Below, one piece after another: positions 30,214-40,200 of a stretch of 42,797 bases of DNA; positions within the stretch are counted from its first letter, which is position 1, and every line of letters begins with the position of its first letter. Below the pieces are notes generated by a model. That model made no database searches and was not told the origin of the DNA. It was given only the letters and a program-made list of their open reading frames with translations. The translations under genes were made by a program, and so were the position numbers. The DNA comes from an uncultured Flavobacteriales bacterium. GTDB taxonomy: Bacteria; Bacteroidota; Bacteroidia; Flavobacteriales_D; CAJJDF01. The stretch lies in contig CALLII010000031.1 of the NCBI GenBank assembly GCA_938009745.1, positions 1 through 42,797 on the forward strand. Direction: 5' to 3'.

Positions 30214-31323
30214 ATGAAAAAGCACATTTTTTTACTATGTATCTTAGGGTTTTTCACCCAGCAAATAGTTGCTCAAAGTCAGTTTGCCGTAAAGGGTAAA
30301 ATAAAGAATAGTAAATCTAAAAAAGTTTGGATTTACAACCTTGATAGGTCTATAAGTGATACACTTGATTTAAATTTCTTTGGAAAATTTAAATATGCCA
30401 ATACTATTGCAGATAATCAATTACTTTTTGTAAAACCCTTAGATGATGAAGCGCCAATAGTTTTAAAAATCAAGCCAGATTCTAAGATAAAATTGGTGTC
30501 TAAGTTACCAGGAGCTCAGCTTAATTTAAAAGTAAGAGGAGCACAAGGATCCGAGAAAATGAATGAGTTTTTAAACATTATGTCTCAATATCAAAGTGAT
30601 ATATTGAACAATGAAGAAAAAATGTATAAGGACGAAACAGCTGATGGTCAGTATTATTACGACAGCATAATTTCGGGACTAAGAACACAATCTAAGAGCT
30701 ATTTAAAGGAGTTTATTGATGGAGCAAAGAATTCCGAAGTGATTATTGTAGGAATGGAATACATTGATTTTGATTCTGATTACGAACATTTGTTGTCCAT
30801 GGAGAAGGGGATGAGAAGAAAGTATGAGAACACTGAAATGCATGAAAGAGTTAAAACAGCTATTTATAAGTATGAAATAGCTCAAATTAAAGTTAAAAAT
30901 ATTGGTGAAAGAGCCCCTCAATTAATCCTGCCAGGAGTTGACGGTAAGGATGTTAAAATGGAAGATTTAAAAGGAAATTATATTTTAATTGACTTTTGGG
31001 CATCATGGTGTGGTCCATGCAGAGCCGAACATCCCAGATTAATTAGATTATATAATACATACAATGAGCAAGGTTTTGAAGTATATAGCATTGCACTAGA
31101 TAAGGACAAGCAAAAATGGCTAGAAGCTATTAAAAAAGACAACTTACCTTGGGAGTATCACGTAAGTAATTTAATGATGTTCCAATCTCCAGCTGTAGAT
31201 ATATATGATGTGAAATCAATCCCATTTAATGTACTGATTGATAGAGAAGGGAATGTAATAGCATTTAATTTAAAAGGACAAAAGTTAGAAGATAAATTGA
31301 ACGAAATTTTTGAAAATGAATAA
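30214..31323 (+). CDS. TlpA-like thiol-disulfide protein, DUF4369-like N-terminus (copy 2, CGPC)
   Basis: This 369-residue paralogue of the preceding gene has a signal peptide MKKHIFLLCILGFFTQQIVAQ. There is no lipobox Cys in the right place, so it is probably soluble periplasmic. The N-terminal DUF4369-like domain (FAVKGKIKNSKSKKVWIYNL) is followed by a helical linker and a thioredoxin domain with FWASWCGPCRAEHP and cis-Pro loop KSIPFNVLIDREG. The canonical CGPC motif is that of thioredoxin/TlpA/ResA-type reductases. It starts 16 nt after copy 1 and overlaps copy 3 by 14 nt. Confidence 0.92.
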   Translation: MKKHIFLLCILGFFTQQIVAQSQFAVKGKIKNSKSKKVWIYNLDRSISDTLDLNFFGKFKYANTIADNQLLFVKPLDDEAPIVLKIKPDSKIKLVSKLPGAQLNLKVRGAQGSEKMNEFLNIMSQYQSDILNNEEKMYKDETADGQYYYDSIISGLRTQSKSYLKEFIDGAKNSEVIIVGMEYIDFDSDYEHLLSMEKGMRRKYENTEMHERVKTAIYKYEIAQIKVKNIGERAPQLILPGVDGKDVKMEDLKGNYILIDFWASWCGPCRAEHPRLIRLYNTYNEQGFEVYSIALDKDKQKWLEAIKKDNLPWEYHVSNLMMFQSPAVDIYDVKSIPFNVLIDREGNVIAFNLKGQKLEDKLNEIFENE

Positions 31324-32365
31324 GACACTAATTATTACGTTACTTATTGGGCTTTTTATTAGCACTGGTTATTCGCAAGAAAACACAGTAATAAAAGGGA
31401 AAATGAAAAAGGGCAGAGGAACTGTTGTTTACTTAAACCATAACAAAGGAAACCAAGTAGTAAAAGTTGACTCCTGTAAAGTTAATTTTTTGGGTAACTA
31501 CAAGCTTGAAACACCAGTTGAAACTGATGATTTCTTTTCTTTATCTACAGTAGAAAATGACAAAGAAACTCAGCTTTTAATTCTTAAAAAAGAGGAGCAA
31601 ATCAAGATTAAAACAACCACTGATTTTAAAAACAAAGACTATCAAGTTTCGGGCTCCAAGGATAATGAATTAATCCAACAATATTATTTGGTTAAAAGCT
31701 CAGATATAACAAAAGATTCAATGTCTAAGTATGCTTTTAATTTCGTAAAAGATAATTCTACTTCACTAGTAGTATTTGTTGCTTTAAACGATATTATTGA
31801 GCCTAAAGAAGCAATAAGTATTGCCGCAAAAGGAATAGGAGAAACTTATCCAAAAACATTGTATCACACAAGTTTGTTAACTGCTCAAAGACAAATAGCT
31901 CAAGCAGAAAGAACTAAGAGAAATCAACCAAAGCCTAAAACACCAGTAGGAAGTATTGCACCTGAAGTAAATATGACAAGTCCTGATGGGAAACTTATTA
32001 CTTTAGAATCACTGAGGGGCAAGTACGTATTAATTGATTTTTGGGCATCATGGTGCGGTCCTTGCCGAAGAGAAAACCCAAATGTTGTTAATTTATATAA
32101 GAAGTACAAAGATCAAGGCTTTGAAGTTTACAGTGTTTCTCTAGATAAAAATAAAGCTGCTTGGATGGGGGCAATTAAAAAAGATAATTTGATTTGGAAA
32201 AGTCATGTGAGTGACTTAAGAGGTTGGGGTTCAGCAGCAACTCAGATATATGGGTTTAGAGGAATTCCTTACACAGTACTTATTGATAAAGAAGGTAAAG
32301 TAATAGGAACTCGTTTAAGAGGTGCAGCTTTAGGGAAAAAACTTCAAGAGATTTTCGGTAATTAA
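31310..32365 (+). CDS. TlpA-like thiol-disulfide protein, DUF4369-like N-terminus (copy 3, CGPC)
   Basis: This is the third tandem paralogue, 351 residues. Two starts are possible two codons apart (MKMNKTLI at 31310, or MNKTLI at 31316); both lie inside the end of copy 2, and the second gives the cleaner signal peptide (TLIITLLIGLFISTGYSQ). A short DUF4369-like N-terminus (TVIKGKMKKGRGTVVYLNH) and linker precede the thioredoxin fold with FWASWCGPCRRENP and RGIPYTVLIDKEG. The C-terminal halves of copies 1 and 3 are more alike than either is to copy 2 (LRGW/LKQW, IYGFRGIP/LYGFRGIP versus IYDVKSIP). Substrates are unknown. Confidence 0.91.
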   Translation: MKMNKTLIITLLIGLFISTGYSQENTVIKGKMKKGRGTVVYLNHNKGNQVVKVDSCKVNFLGNYKLETPVETDDFFSLSTVENDKETQLLILKKEEQIKIKTTTDFKNKDYQVSGSKDNELIQQYYLVKSSDITKDSMSKYAFNFVKDNSTSLVVFVALNDIIEPKEAISIAAKGIGETYPKTLYHTSLLTAQRQIAQAERTKRNQPKPKTPVGSIAPEVNMTSPDGKLITLESLRGKYVLIDFWASWCGPCRRENPNVVNLYKKYKDQGFEVYSVSLDKNKAAWMGAIKKDNLIWKSHVSDLRGWGSAATQIYGFRGIPYTVLIDKEGKVIGTRLRGAALGKKLQEIFGN

Positions 32366-33183
32366 TTAATAAATCAACAGTTATCCAAGAAGACACTAAA
32401 AGAAAACGTGATAATGTTCAATCATTTGAATTACCTAGTGGTAAGAAAATTTATTTTGCCTCAGATTTTCATTTAGGAGTCCCATCTCATGAAGAAAGTA
32501 GGAAGCGAGAAGATAGAATTGTGAGTTGGTTAGACTCAGTTAAAAATGATGCTTATAGAATATATTTAGTAGGTGATATTTTTGATTTTTGGTTCGAGTA
32601 CAAACGCGCTATCCCAAAAGGTTTTACAAGGTTTTTAGGTAAAATTGCCGAATTAACAGACTCAGGAATAGAAGTCGAGTTTTTTACTGGAAATCATGAC
32701 ATGTGGATGTTCGACTACCTCAAACAAGAACTTGGTGTTAAAATTCACAAACAAGAAATAGAACTTAATGTTAACGGAAAATCTATTTTTATAGCTCATG
32801 GAGATGGTTTAGGCCCTGGTGACAAGGGTTACAAGTTTATAAAGAAAATTTTTTCAAGCCGAATATGCCAATGGCTATTTGCTCGTTTACATCCTAATTT
32901 TGGGATTGGCTTAGCTAATTTTTTCTCAAAATCTAGTCGTAAACACTCCGTAAATGACAACAAGTTTTTAGGAGAAGACAAGGAATGGTTAATTACATTT
33001 TCTAAAGAAAAGCTAAAAAGTAAACATTTCGATTTCTTTATTTTTGGCCACAGACATCATCCCATTGAAGTGCAATTAAATGAATCATCTAAGTACATTA
33101 ATTTAGGAGAGTGGATTTCCTATAATACTTTCGCTAAGTTTGATGGCGAAAATATCGTAACTAATACGTATACAAAGTATTAG
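32365..33183 (+). CDS. UDP-2,3-diacylglucosamine diphosphatase (LpxH-like), start codon uncertain
   Basis: This calcineurin-type metallophosphoesterase is predicted to remove UMP from UDP-2,3-diacylglucosamine in lipid A synthesis. Metal motifs in order: SDFHLG, GDIFDFWFEY, FTGNHDMW, IAHGDGLGPGDKGYK and FGHRHHP, all as in Bacteroidota LpxH-like proteins of about 250 residues. The track starts it at GTG 32521, but that would remove SDFHLG, whose Asp and His are metal ligands. The frame stays open upstream to the stop at 32359-32361, yet contains no ATG, GTG or TTG before the motif. The coordinate given uses an in-frame ATT at 32365 (INKSTV...), overlapping the last base of the preceding stop. 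ATC at 32383 or a sequencing/assembly error are alternatives. The product call is firm; the start is not. Confidence 0.85.
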   Translation: MNKSTVIQEDTKRKRDNVQSFELPSGKKIYFASDFHLGVPSHEESRKREDRIVSWLDSVKNDAYRIYLVGDIFDFWFEYKRAIPKGFTRFLGKIAELTDSGIEVEFFTGNHDMWMFDYLKQELGVKIHKQEIELNVNGKSIFIAHGDGLGPGDKGYKFIKKIFSSRICQWLFARLHPNFGIGLANFFSKSSRKHSVNDNKFLGEDKEWLITFSKEKLKSKHFDFFIFGHRHHPIEVQLNESSKYINLGEWISYNTFAKFDGENIVTNTYTKY

Positions 33184-33227
33184 GCTCGGCTTAGATTAAA
33201 ATTATCTTCAAATTTTAATTAGTATAT

Positions 33228-33265
33228 TTATTAAGGTATAAAATGAATTTTATTAACCTTAATAA
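33228..33265. terminator. AT-rich bidirectional hairpin between convergent genes
   Basis: TTATTAAGGT and ACCTTAATAA form a perfect 10-bp stem, continued inside by ATAAAAT / ATTTTAT after a 2-nt bulge. It overlaps the stop of the minus-strand exported-protein gene and lies 45 nt after the LpxH-like stop. It lacks a GC-rich core and a T-run of the usual kind, so termination is likely from position rather than proven by form. Confidence 0.5.
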
Positions 33266-34014
33266 TAGAACTCTTTAGGTGCCCTTTTATACAAAGGAAG
33301 TATCCAGCCAACTTGAATGTTCCAGAAGAAATCTTTTCTTTGTCCAAAACGAGGATCATTTATTTCATAGTCTACCTGATAGTCTCTTCTTATTTTAGTA
33401 AAAGCTTGATTAAATTCTATTCCACCATAAAAATTCATTAGTTTATTTTTACTCATATATCGATATCCAACATACTGAGTCAAACTTATTCCAGAAGTGT
33501 ACCTATCATAGCCAGCTACATAATCTGAAGTAAATTGAATAATGTCTCCACTAATGTTATTGAAATTAACCCTATAAGCTAATAAGCCAACACCAGCTGT
33601 GGTTATTATACCTGAGTTAGGATTTGGAGAAAAAACAGGAAAAAGCCTACCAACATAAATGCCTAAATGATGCCCTCTCTGTAGCATTTCATAGGAACCG
33701 TATTGCCCGTTAACATTTATTATCTCTCCTCCATCATTTGCTAAATCCTTTAGCATTCCAGAATCTTTGAAATTATTACCAAATAAAAAGTCATATCTAG
33801 TTCCGATAATAAATTGGTTTTTCAATTTTATTTCCAAGCGAACATTAAGTGAAGATGTATATCCAACTCTATCCTTTAAATCAGCCGTAGGAAAATTATT
33901 AGAATAACCAAGTTTAAGCAAAGGCATAAAAATGGAAGAATCATTTATGCTGGATTGACCTAGTGAATTACTCAAAATAAATATGGAAATAAAAAATAAA
34001 AATAATGTTCTCAT
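33259..34014 (-). CDS. Predicted outer-membrane beta-barrel protein, function unknown
   Basis: I do not recognise a specific family. Started at MRTLFLFFISIFILSNSLGQ (251 residues), it has a signal peptide; the track start 17 codons upstream precedes it with a charged non-signal stretch. The mature part alternates short amphipathic strands rich in Tyr, Phe and Gly (SLNVRLEIKLKNQFIIGTRYDFLFG, GHHLGIYVGRLFP, TTAGVGLLAYRVNF, GISLTQYVGYRYMS, MNFYGGIEFNQAF, DFFWNIQVGWILPLY), which is typical of outer-membrane barrels of the PorT/OmpW-like size class. The protein ends in YKRAPKEFYY, with aromatic residues at the C-terminus. It lies alone between a convergent LpxH-like gene and the divergent giant gene, so it has no operon partner. 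Confidence 0.7.
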   Translation of the reverse strand: MRTLFLFFISIFILSNSLGQSSINDSSIFMPLLKLGYSNNFPTADLKDRVGYTSSLNVRLEIKLKNQFIIGTRYDFLFGNNFKDSGMLKDLANDGGEIINVNGQYGSYEMLQRGHHLGIYVGRLFPVFSPNPNSGIITTAGVGLLAYRVNFNNISGDIIQFTSDYVAGYDRYTSGISLTQYVGYRYMSKNKLMNFYGGIEFNQAFTKIRRDYQVDYEINDPRFGQRKDFFWNIQVGWILPLYKRAPKEFYY

Positions 34015-34159
34015 CTTTTCTAGCGGATTAAGTTTATGATATTGCTGTAAATATACATAAATCAATTTTTTGTGAACAGAATAAAGTTTAATAAAACATA
34101 CAAATTCAAAGCTTTTAAATTTTATTATTTACTAAGTGTTAAAATATGTTATGAAATTT

Positions 34160-34190
34160 TTGTCTGCGAAACAATCAATCCCTATATTTG
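34160..34190 (+). promoter_or_regulatory. Promoter of the giant secreted protein gene
   Basis: TTG and TATATTTG are separated by exactly 20 nt, a full match to the Bacteroidota promoter form. The predicted transcription start leaves a leader of about 24 nt before ATG 34221. It is the best promoter seen in the window and supports the start chosen for the giant gene. Confidence 0.7.
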
Positions 34191-34220
34191 CTCGATTATA
34201 TTTTAGACAAATAACATATT

Positions 34221-37200
34221 ATGAGAAACAAACTACTGTTAACTGTATCGTTTTTATTACTTGGTATAGCTTCTGCATTTGCGCAATTAGCTCAAACCTC
34301 AATCTCACCATCCATTTGTGCTGCAGACGGATCTGTGAGTTACACATTCACTCCAGCTTCCGCTTCTGGATTCTTTAGCTTAACTGCTGGCCCAGCAACT
34401 TATCCTGGTTTAAATCAGCTTCAAGGTTCTGGAAACTTTTTTGCGCTTCCAGCAGGTAATTATACTGTCACTTATACTGACGGAGCTAACCCTGCATTCA
34501 CTGACAATTTTACTATTGCAGGAACATACATAGAAGGTATTTTTGGTGTAGATACGGTAATTGACGCAATTTGTCCTAACCAAGGAGAGATTCACGTGTC
34601 ATTAACAGATGGGGTTCCTCCTTATCAGTATAGACTTTTGCATACTGATTCGGCTGCTGGCAATTACCAGCCTTATGTTTCTTCTGGTATTTTTACAGGA
34701 TTAAGAGCTGGAACATATTCAGTACAATCGCTAGATAATTGTGGAGTTCCAAAACAGATATCAGGTTTAGTTGTCGATTATCCAAATGGAGGACCTTTGT
34801 CTTATAATTTCAATGGAGCAGGTGATGTTCGTGCTTCTGATGAAGCTACCTCATTCCCTACAAGTTGTACAGAGACTACTGTAGCTATTATGGGAAGAAG
34901 AAACAATCTTTTTCAAGCACAAAGTACTAATACAGCTTATTATTTTGATGGAAATGGAGTTGGTGTTGCTGATCAAACAGATCCAAATCAAGTTCCTTTA
35001 ACAATGATTGGTGGATTACCACCATACTCTTATTCTATTGTAGAGTCAGAAGCTTATTCCTTTCACCCTCCAATTACTGATAGGTTAAATGATTTAAGAC
35101 ATGACACTCCATATTCAAGTCAATCTTCTACTACTTCTACAACTTATTTTGGTTTAGGAAGAGGAATTGAATTTGATGTAGCTAATGATTTAACTATTTA
35201 CTCTGTGAGTATGATAGGTCAAAGGTCTGGTTATAATGCTTTAATAGTATTGTATGATAACCTTGGAAATGAGCTTTACAGGAAATGGGAAGAGCAAGAT
35301 GTTAATTCAGCAAATGATAACGTAGCAAGTTTAGGTTGGTTTGTACCTGCAGGTACAGGTTATAGAATGACTGTTGAAGCAATTAATTCTCCAGGTAGGT
35401 TAGAGAGTGCTTTTTATTCTACAGGTGTTAATTACCCAATTGCTGCAGGTGATATTACGGTTACAGGTAATGCTGATCCTTCTGTGGATGCAAGAATATT
35501 AAATTTCTTTGATGCAATAGTTTATACTAAAAATCCATCTCCTGTTGCTACCAATTCTACTCCAATATTTTCTAACATTCCAAGAACAAATGCTAACACA
35601 CACACTGTAATTGCAGAAGATGGATGTGGTCAAAAGATTTATAGGTCTATCACTACTAAAATTCCATTAGAATATGTTGGGATGAGAAGATCTGCCGCAG
35701 AATGTGGAATCGGTCCTGATCAATTATACCCAGATAATAACGTATATACTTTTTTACATTATGATCCAGCCCAGCATTTTTATACCTATGTTCACAAGGG
35801 TAACTCAGTGGGTGGTACTTTTCCTTATACTTTTACTGTAACTTCGGATATTGGTTATTCGCCAGACCCTATTACAACCTCAAAAGGATTTATTAATGCA
35901 AATACTACTTCTACATCTGCCTATTATGATGATGTAAAATTAAGAAACTTAGATGGTAGTCAGTGGCAGCCTACTCCTGGTTCTGTTGTGTCTGTTAATA
36001 TTACAGATGCCTGTGGTGAGTCAATCACAGAGGTTTTTGGTCCACCTTCAGGAAATACACCCATTGAAGAAATACTTACAAATAATGACCTTTCAGGTTG
36101 TGCACCTTGGAGAAGATATAGAATTTATCATAATCCTTATGTAGATACTTTTGAGAATTTTAAATTGAATATTAATCCTTTAACGGGAGGTGCTCATGCA
36201 AGAGTACTTACAAGCGTTGATTATTTTAACCCTGAAATTGATTACTATCAAGGGGCGACAATGAGAGGTAATACTTCTCTTTATCCTTATTTTTTACCAG
36301 GTGATTACGAAATAGTTTTCACAGGGGTATGTTCAGGGGATGAATTAAAAGACACCATCACGGTATTGCCAAGTAGTTTTTCTTTCAATGCTACTGCAGT
36401 TCAGCCTTGTTCTAGCACACCTACTGGACAAATAATGGTTGACCATACTGGTAGTCAAATTTATACTTCGCCAGTAGATTTGATTTATGCAGGACCTTAT
36501 GACGCTTCTATCAACTATGCAACTGCAACACCATTAGAACAAAGAGTTGTTTCAGGTAATATGACAACATTTAGCGGTTTAGCTCCAGGAACTTATACTA
36601 TTATTCATGGAAGTACAAATAACGCGTACAGATTTACAATGAATTGTGCAGAATACAGAACGATAACTATTATTCCTTATAAGGACCCAAGCATAGTATT
36701 AAATTACGACCCAATTTGTGCACCTGCAACTACAGGAAATGTTTACGTAACTGTTTCAAACGGAATACCTCCTTTTGTATATGAGTACAAATTAGCATCT
36801 AACCCTAATGTAGCTGATTACTTATTAACCTCTCAGTCTTCTCCAGTATTCACAGCATTACCAGGAGATGTATATAACATAAGAGTTACAGATTCTTGTG
36901 GACAAGGTACAGTAGGTACTATTGATAATGGTCAAGCATTTGTTTTGCCTCCATTAACTTCTAATGCACCAGCAGGTATTTGTGTAGGAAGTCAATTAAG
37001 AGTTTCTACAGTTTATTTCCCAAATGCAACTTATGTTTGGAACTTTAATGGATTACCAATAGCTGGTGCCGCAGATACTAGTGTTTACATTAAGAATAAC
37101 ACTACTGCTGCAGATGGAGGGAATTACTCAGTTGATGTAACCGTTCCAAGCTGTGGTACTTCAACAGCCTTGCTTGCAATAACAAGTGTAGTAGGAACTA

Positions 37201-40200
37201 CTACAGCATTAAGTAATGCTACACCTGATAGATTTTGTGAAGGAGCAGGTTCAATTCTGTTAGAAGGAGGTGCAACAACTCCAGCAGCTTTAACAACTGC
37301 GGTATGGAGTCAAGTTAGTGGTCCGATCTCCCCATTAACTCCAACAATCACTCAGGTAGGAAATGACGCTACAGTTACTGATGTATCCAATACTGATGGA
37401 CCTCCAGAAGATCCTTACGTTTTTATGTGGGAAATAAATGACGGTAACTGTACCTCAAATTCTTTTGATTCAGTTTATATTCATAGAAACCCACCAACTG
37501 CTTATTCTGGTTTCGATCAGAATTTGTGTGAAGCATCAACTGCAACTATGAGTGCAACTGCAATTCCTTTCGGATTTGGATATTGGACTCAAACTTCAGG
37601 TAATCCTGTTATAATATCAGATACTACGGATCCAGCTGCAACACTTACTGGAATGATTTGGCCAGATACAGTTGTTATGAGATGGAATGTAGTAAATGAT
37701 TCTGCAAATGCAACTTGTACTAGTTTCCACGAAATAATGTTAATAAACAAAGTGCAACCAATAGCCTCAACTGCTAATGCTGGAGCTGATGATACTGTAT
37801 GTGGTGGTACTACTTATGTTTTACAAGCAAGACCGATACCTGCAGATTCAGGAATTGGAAGGTGGTCGGTTGTTTCACAACCAGGTATTGCACCAACTTT
37901 TAATACTAATACTAACCCAAATGCAACTGTTACAATGTCAACTGGAGGTGAATATATCTTTGTTTGGGCAGTTAGCAATGGAGTTTGTAGTGCAGTAACT
38001 GATACGGTTAAAATATTCCTTATTAATGCAAATGCAGGTGCAGACATTGTAGTTTGTATGGATAATTTAGCTGGATTAAGAATGAATGGGGATACTGTTG
38101 CTGGTTTACCAGGAACATGGTCTTCTGCATCTCCTCTTACTTTTACACCTAATGGAGTTGCTGGAGTAGATACTGCTTTAGTGACAGGTATTACGGCAGG
38201 AACTCACATTGTAACTTATACAGTTACTTCAGGTTTATGTACTCAAACTGATGATGTAACTATTTTGGCAAGTAACCCACCTTCAGTATCAATGGCTGGT
38301 ACAGATCAATTAGGTCTTTGTAAAGATACTGCCGTTTTAGAAGCAAACATTCCTTTAGATGGTTCTGGAGTTTGGACACAAATTAGTGGTCCTAATACTG
38401 CAATAATGACGGATTTTGATTCGGCATTTAACATTATCGAAGGATTAATTGTAGGGTCTTACGAGTTTGTTTGGACTATTAGTAATCAGCCTTGTGCACA
38501 GGAATTGGATACAGTTGTGATTGAAGTAACTTCTTTACCACCAACAGCAACAATTGTTGCTTTAACTAATCCTACTTGCGTAACTACTGGCTCTGTTACC
38601 TTAAGTGGTTCCCCAGTTGGTTCTTATGAGTATTCTTTGGATACATCAATGGGTTATCAACCAACAGCAACATTCTTTGGACTAGATACTCTAACATATA
38701 GAGGTTATGTAAGATCTTTAACTAATCCAGCATGTATTTCAAGAGCTTCTGCATCAGTAACTTTAGTAGATACATTGCCGGGACCTATGTTTGATACTGC
38801 TTTCTTTACACCAGTTAGTTCTTGTAATGGAACTACTACTAGAGGTTCTATAACAGCAGTTGCTACAGGAGGAAATGGAACTTTAACTTATAATTTAACA
38901 GGATCTTTTACAGCTACTAATAATACTGGTATCTTTACAAATTTATTACCAGGAACATACACTGTTATTGCTACAGACAGTATTAATTGCCCTGTAGACA
39001 TGGTTACAAGTTTTGAAATGCCAGTAATTTCATGCGATACTTTATTTGCAGGTATTCCTGTAACTGGAGGTACTGATACTACTTGTCTTAATACACCTAA
39101 CACAGGTGGACCTTATTCAATAGGATCTTGTACAGGAACTGATGGGACGTATGATGGTGTTTTATTTAACAAATATGATTCATGTGTAGTTTATCCATTT
39201 AATATTGCAACACTTGTTTTACCATTTGCTGGTGATACAGCATGTGTTGTTATTTGTGATACTGTTGATAATGCAGGAATGAATCAAATACTATGTGATA
39301 CAACTATATTAATATACTACCCAATACCAGTACCAGATACTACGGTAACTTTATTACCAAGTAATGGTGGATCAGTTACAGTATGTGTTGATACGAGTCA
39401 AGTATTGGGAACAAACTTAACTTATAGTTCATGTAAAGGAGCAACAGCAGGTGTATTCACTCCATCAACAGGAAATTGTTATACATACATTCCTTTGATT
39501 AATCAGATTGACACTACGTGTGTAATTGTTTGTGACGAGAATGGAGTATGTGATACTTCGGTATTTGTTTTTATTCCAGCCTTATCAAACGATACAGTTA
39601 TTTCAACTAATCCTGTAACTTGTGTTGATACTACAGAAATGCCAGCACCATTCCATACTATAACTGGATGTGATGGTTTGTCACCAACAACTACTTCAAA
39701 TGGAGGGACTGCGACAATAGATCCAGTAACAGGATGTGTAACAACAACACCAGATTTCACATCTACAAATTCAGATACGACATGTATTATAGTATGTGAT
39801 ACAGTTAATGGAATATGTGACACAACTATCATTATTACGGTTCAACCTCCAACACCAGATACGGTTGTTCAGTTTACAAATGGAGGTTCAGTAGATAGTT
39901 GTTTATCAACAAGTGAATTATTAGGAAGTATGTTTACTTACTCAAGTTGTGGAAGTCCAGTACACGGAGTACTGAGTAACAACAATGATACTTGCTTTAC
40001 TTATATTCCAATAAATGATAATATTGATAGTTCATGTGTAATCATTTGTGATGAATACGGAATATGTGATACTACTTATTTCTATTACTTACCACCAGTA
40101 ACACCAGACACAATTGTAACAACAAATCCAATAACATGTGTTGATACGACTGAGTTAATGGGAGCAATGGTAGATTCGATAGCAACATGTGATGGAATGA

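Noticed and set aside
32414-32476. Alternative ATG for the LpxH-like gene in the neighbouring frame
   Set aside because: It reads into a stop soon after and would need a 1-nt indel to reach SDFHLG; kept as an alternative in the finding rather than as the annotated start.
34136-34378. 80-aa plus-strand ORF at the start of the giant gene
   Set aside because: It covers the promoter and signal-peptide region in another frame and has no recognisable sequence.
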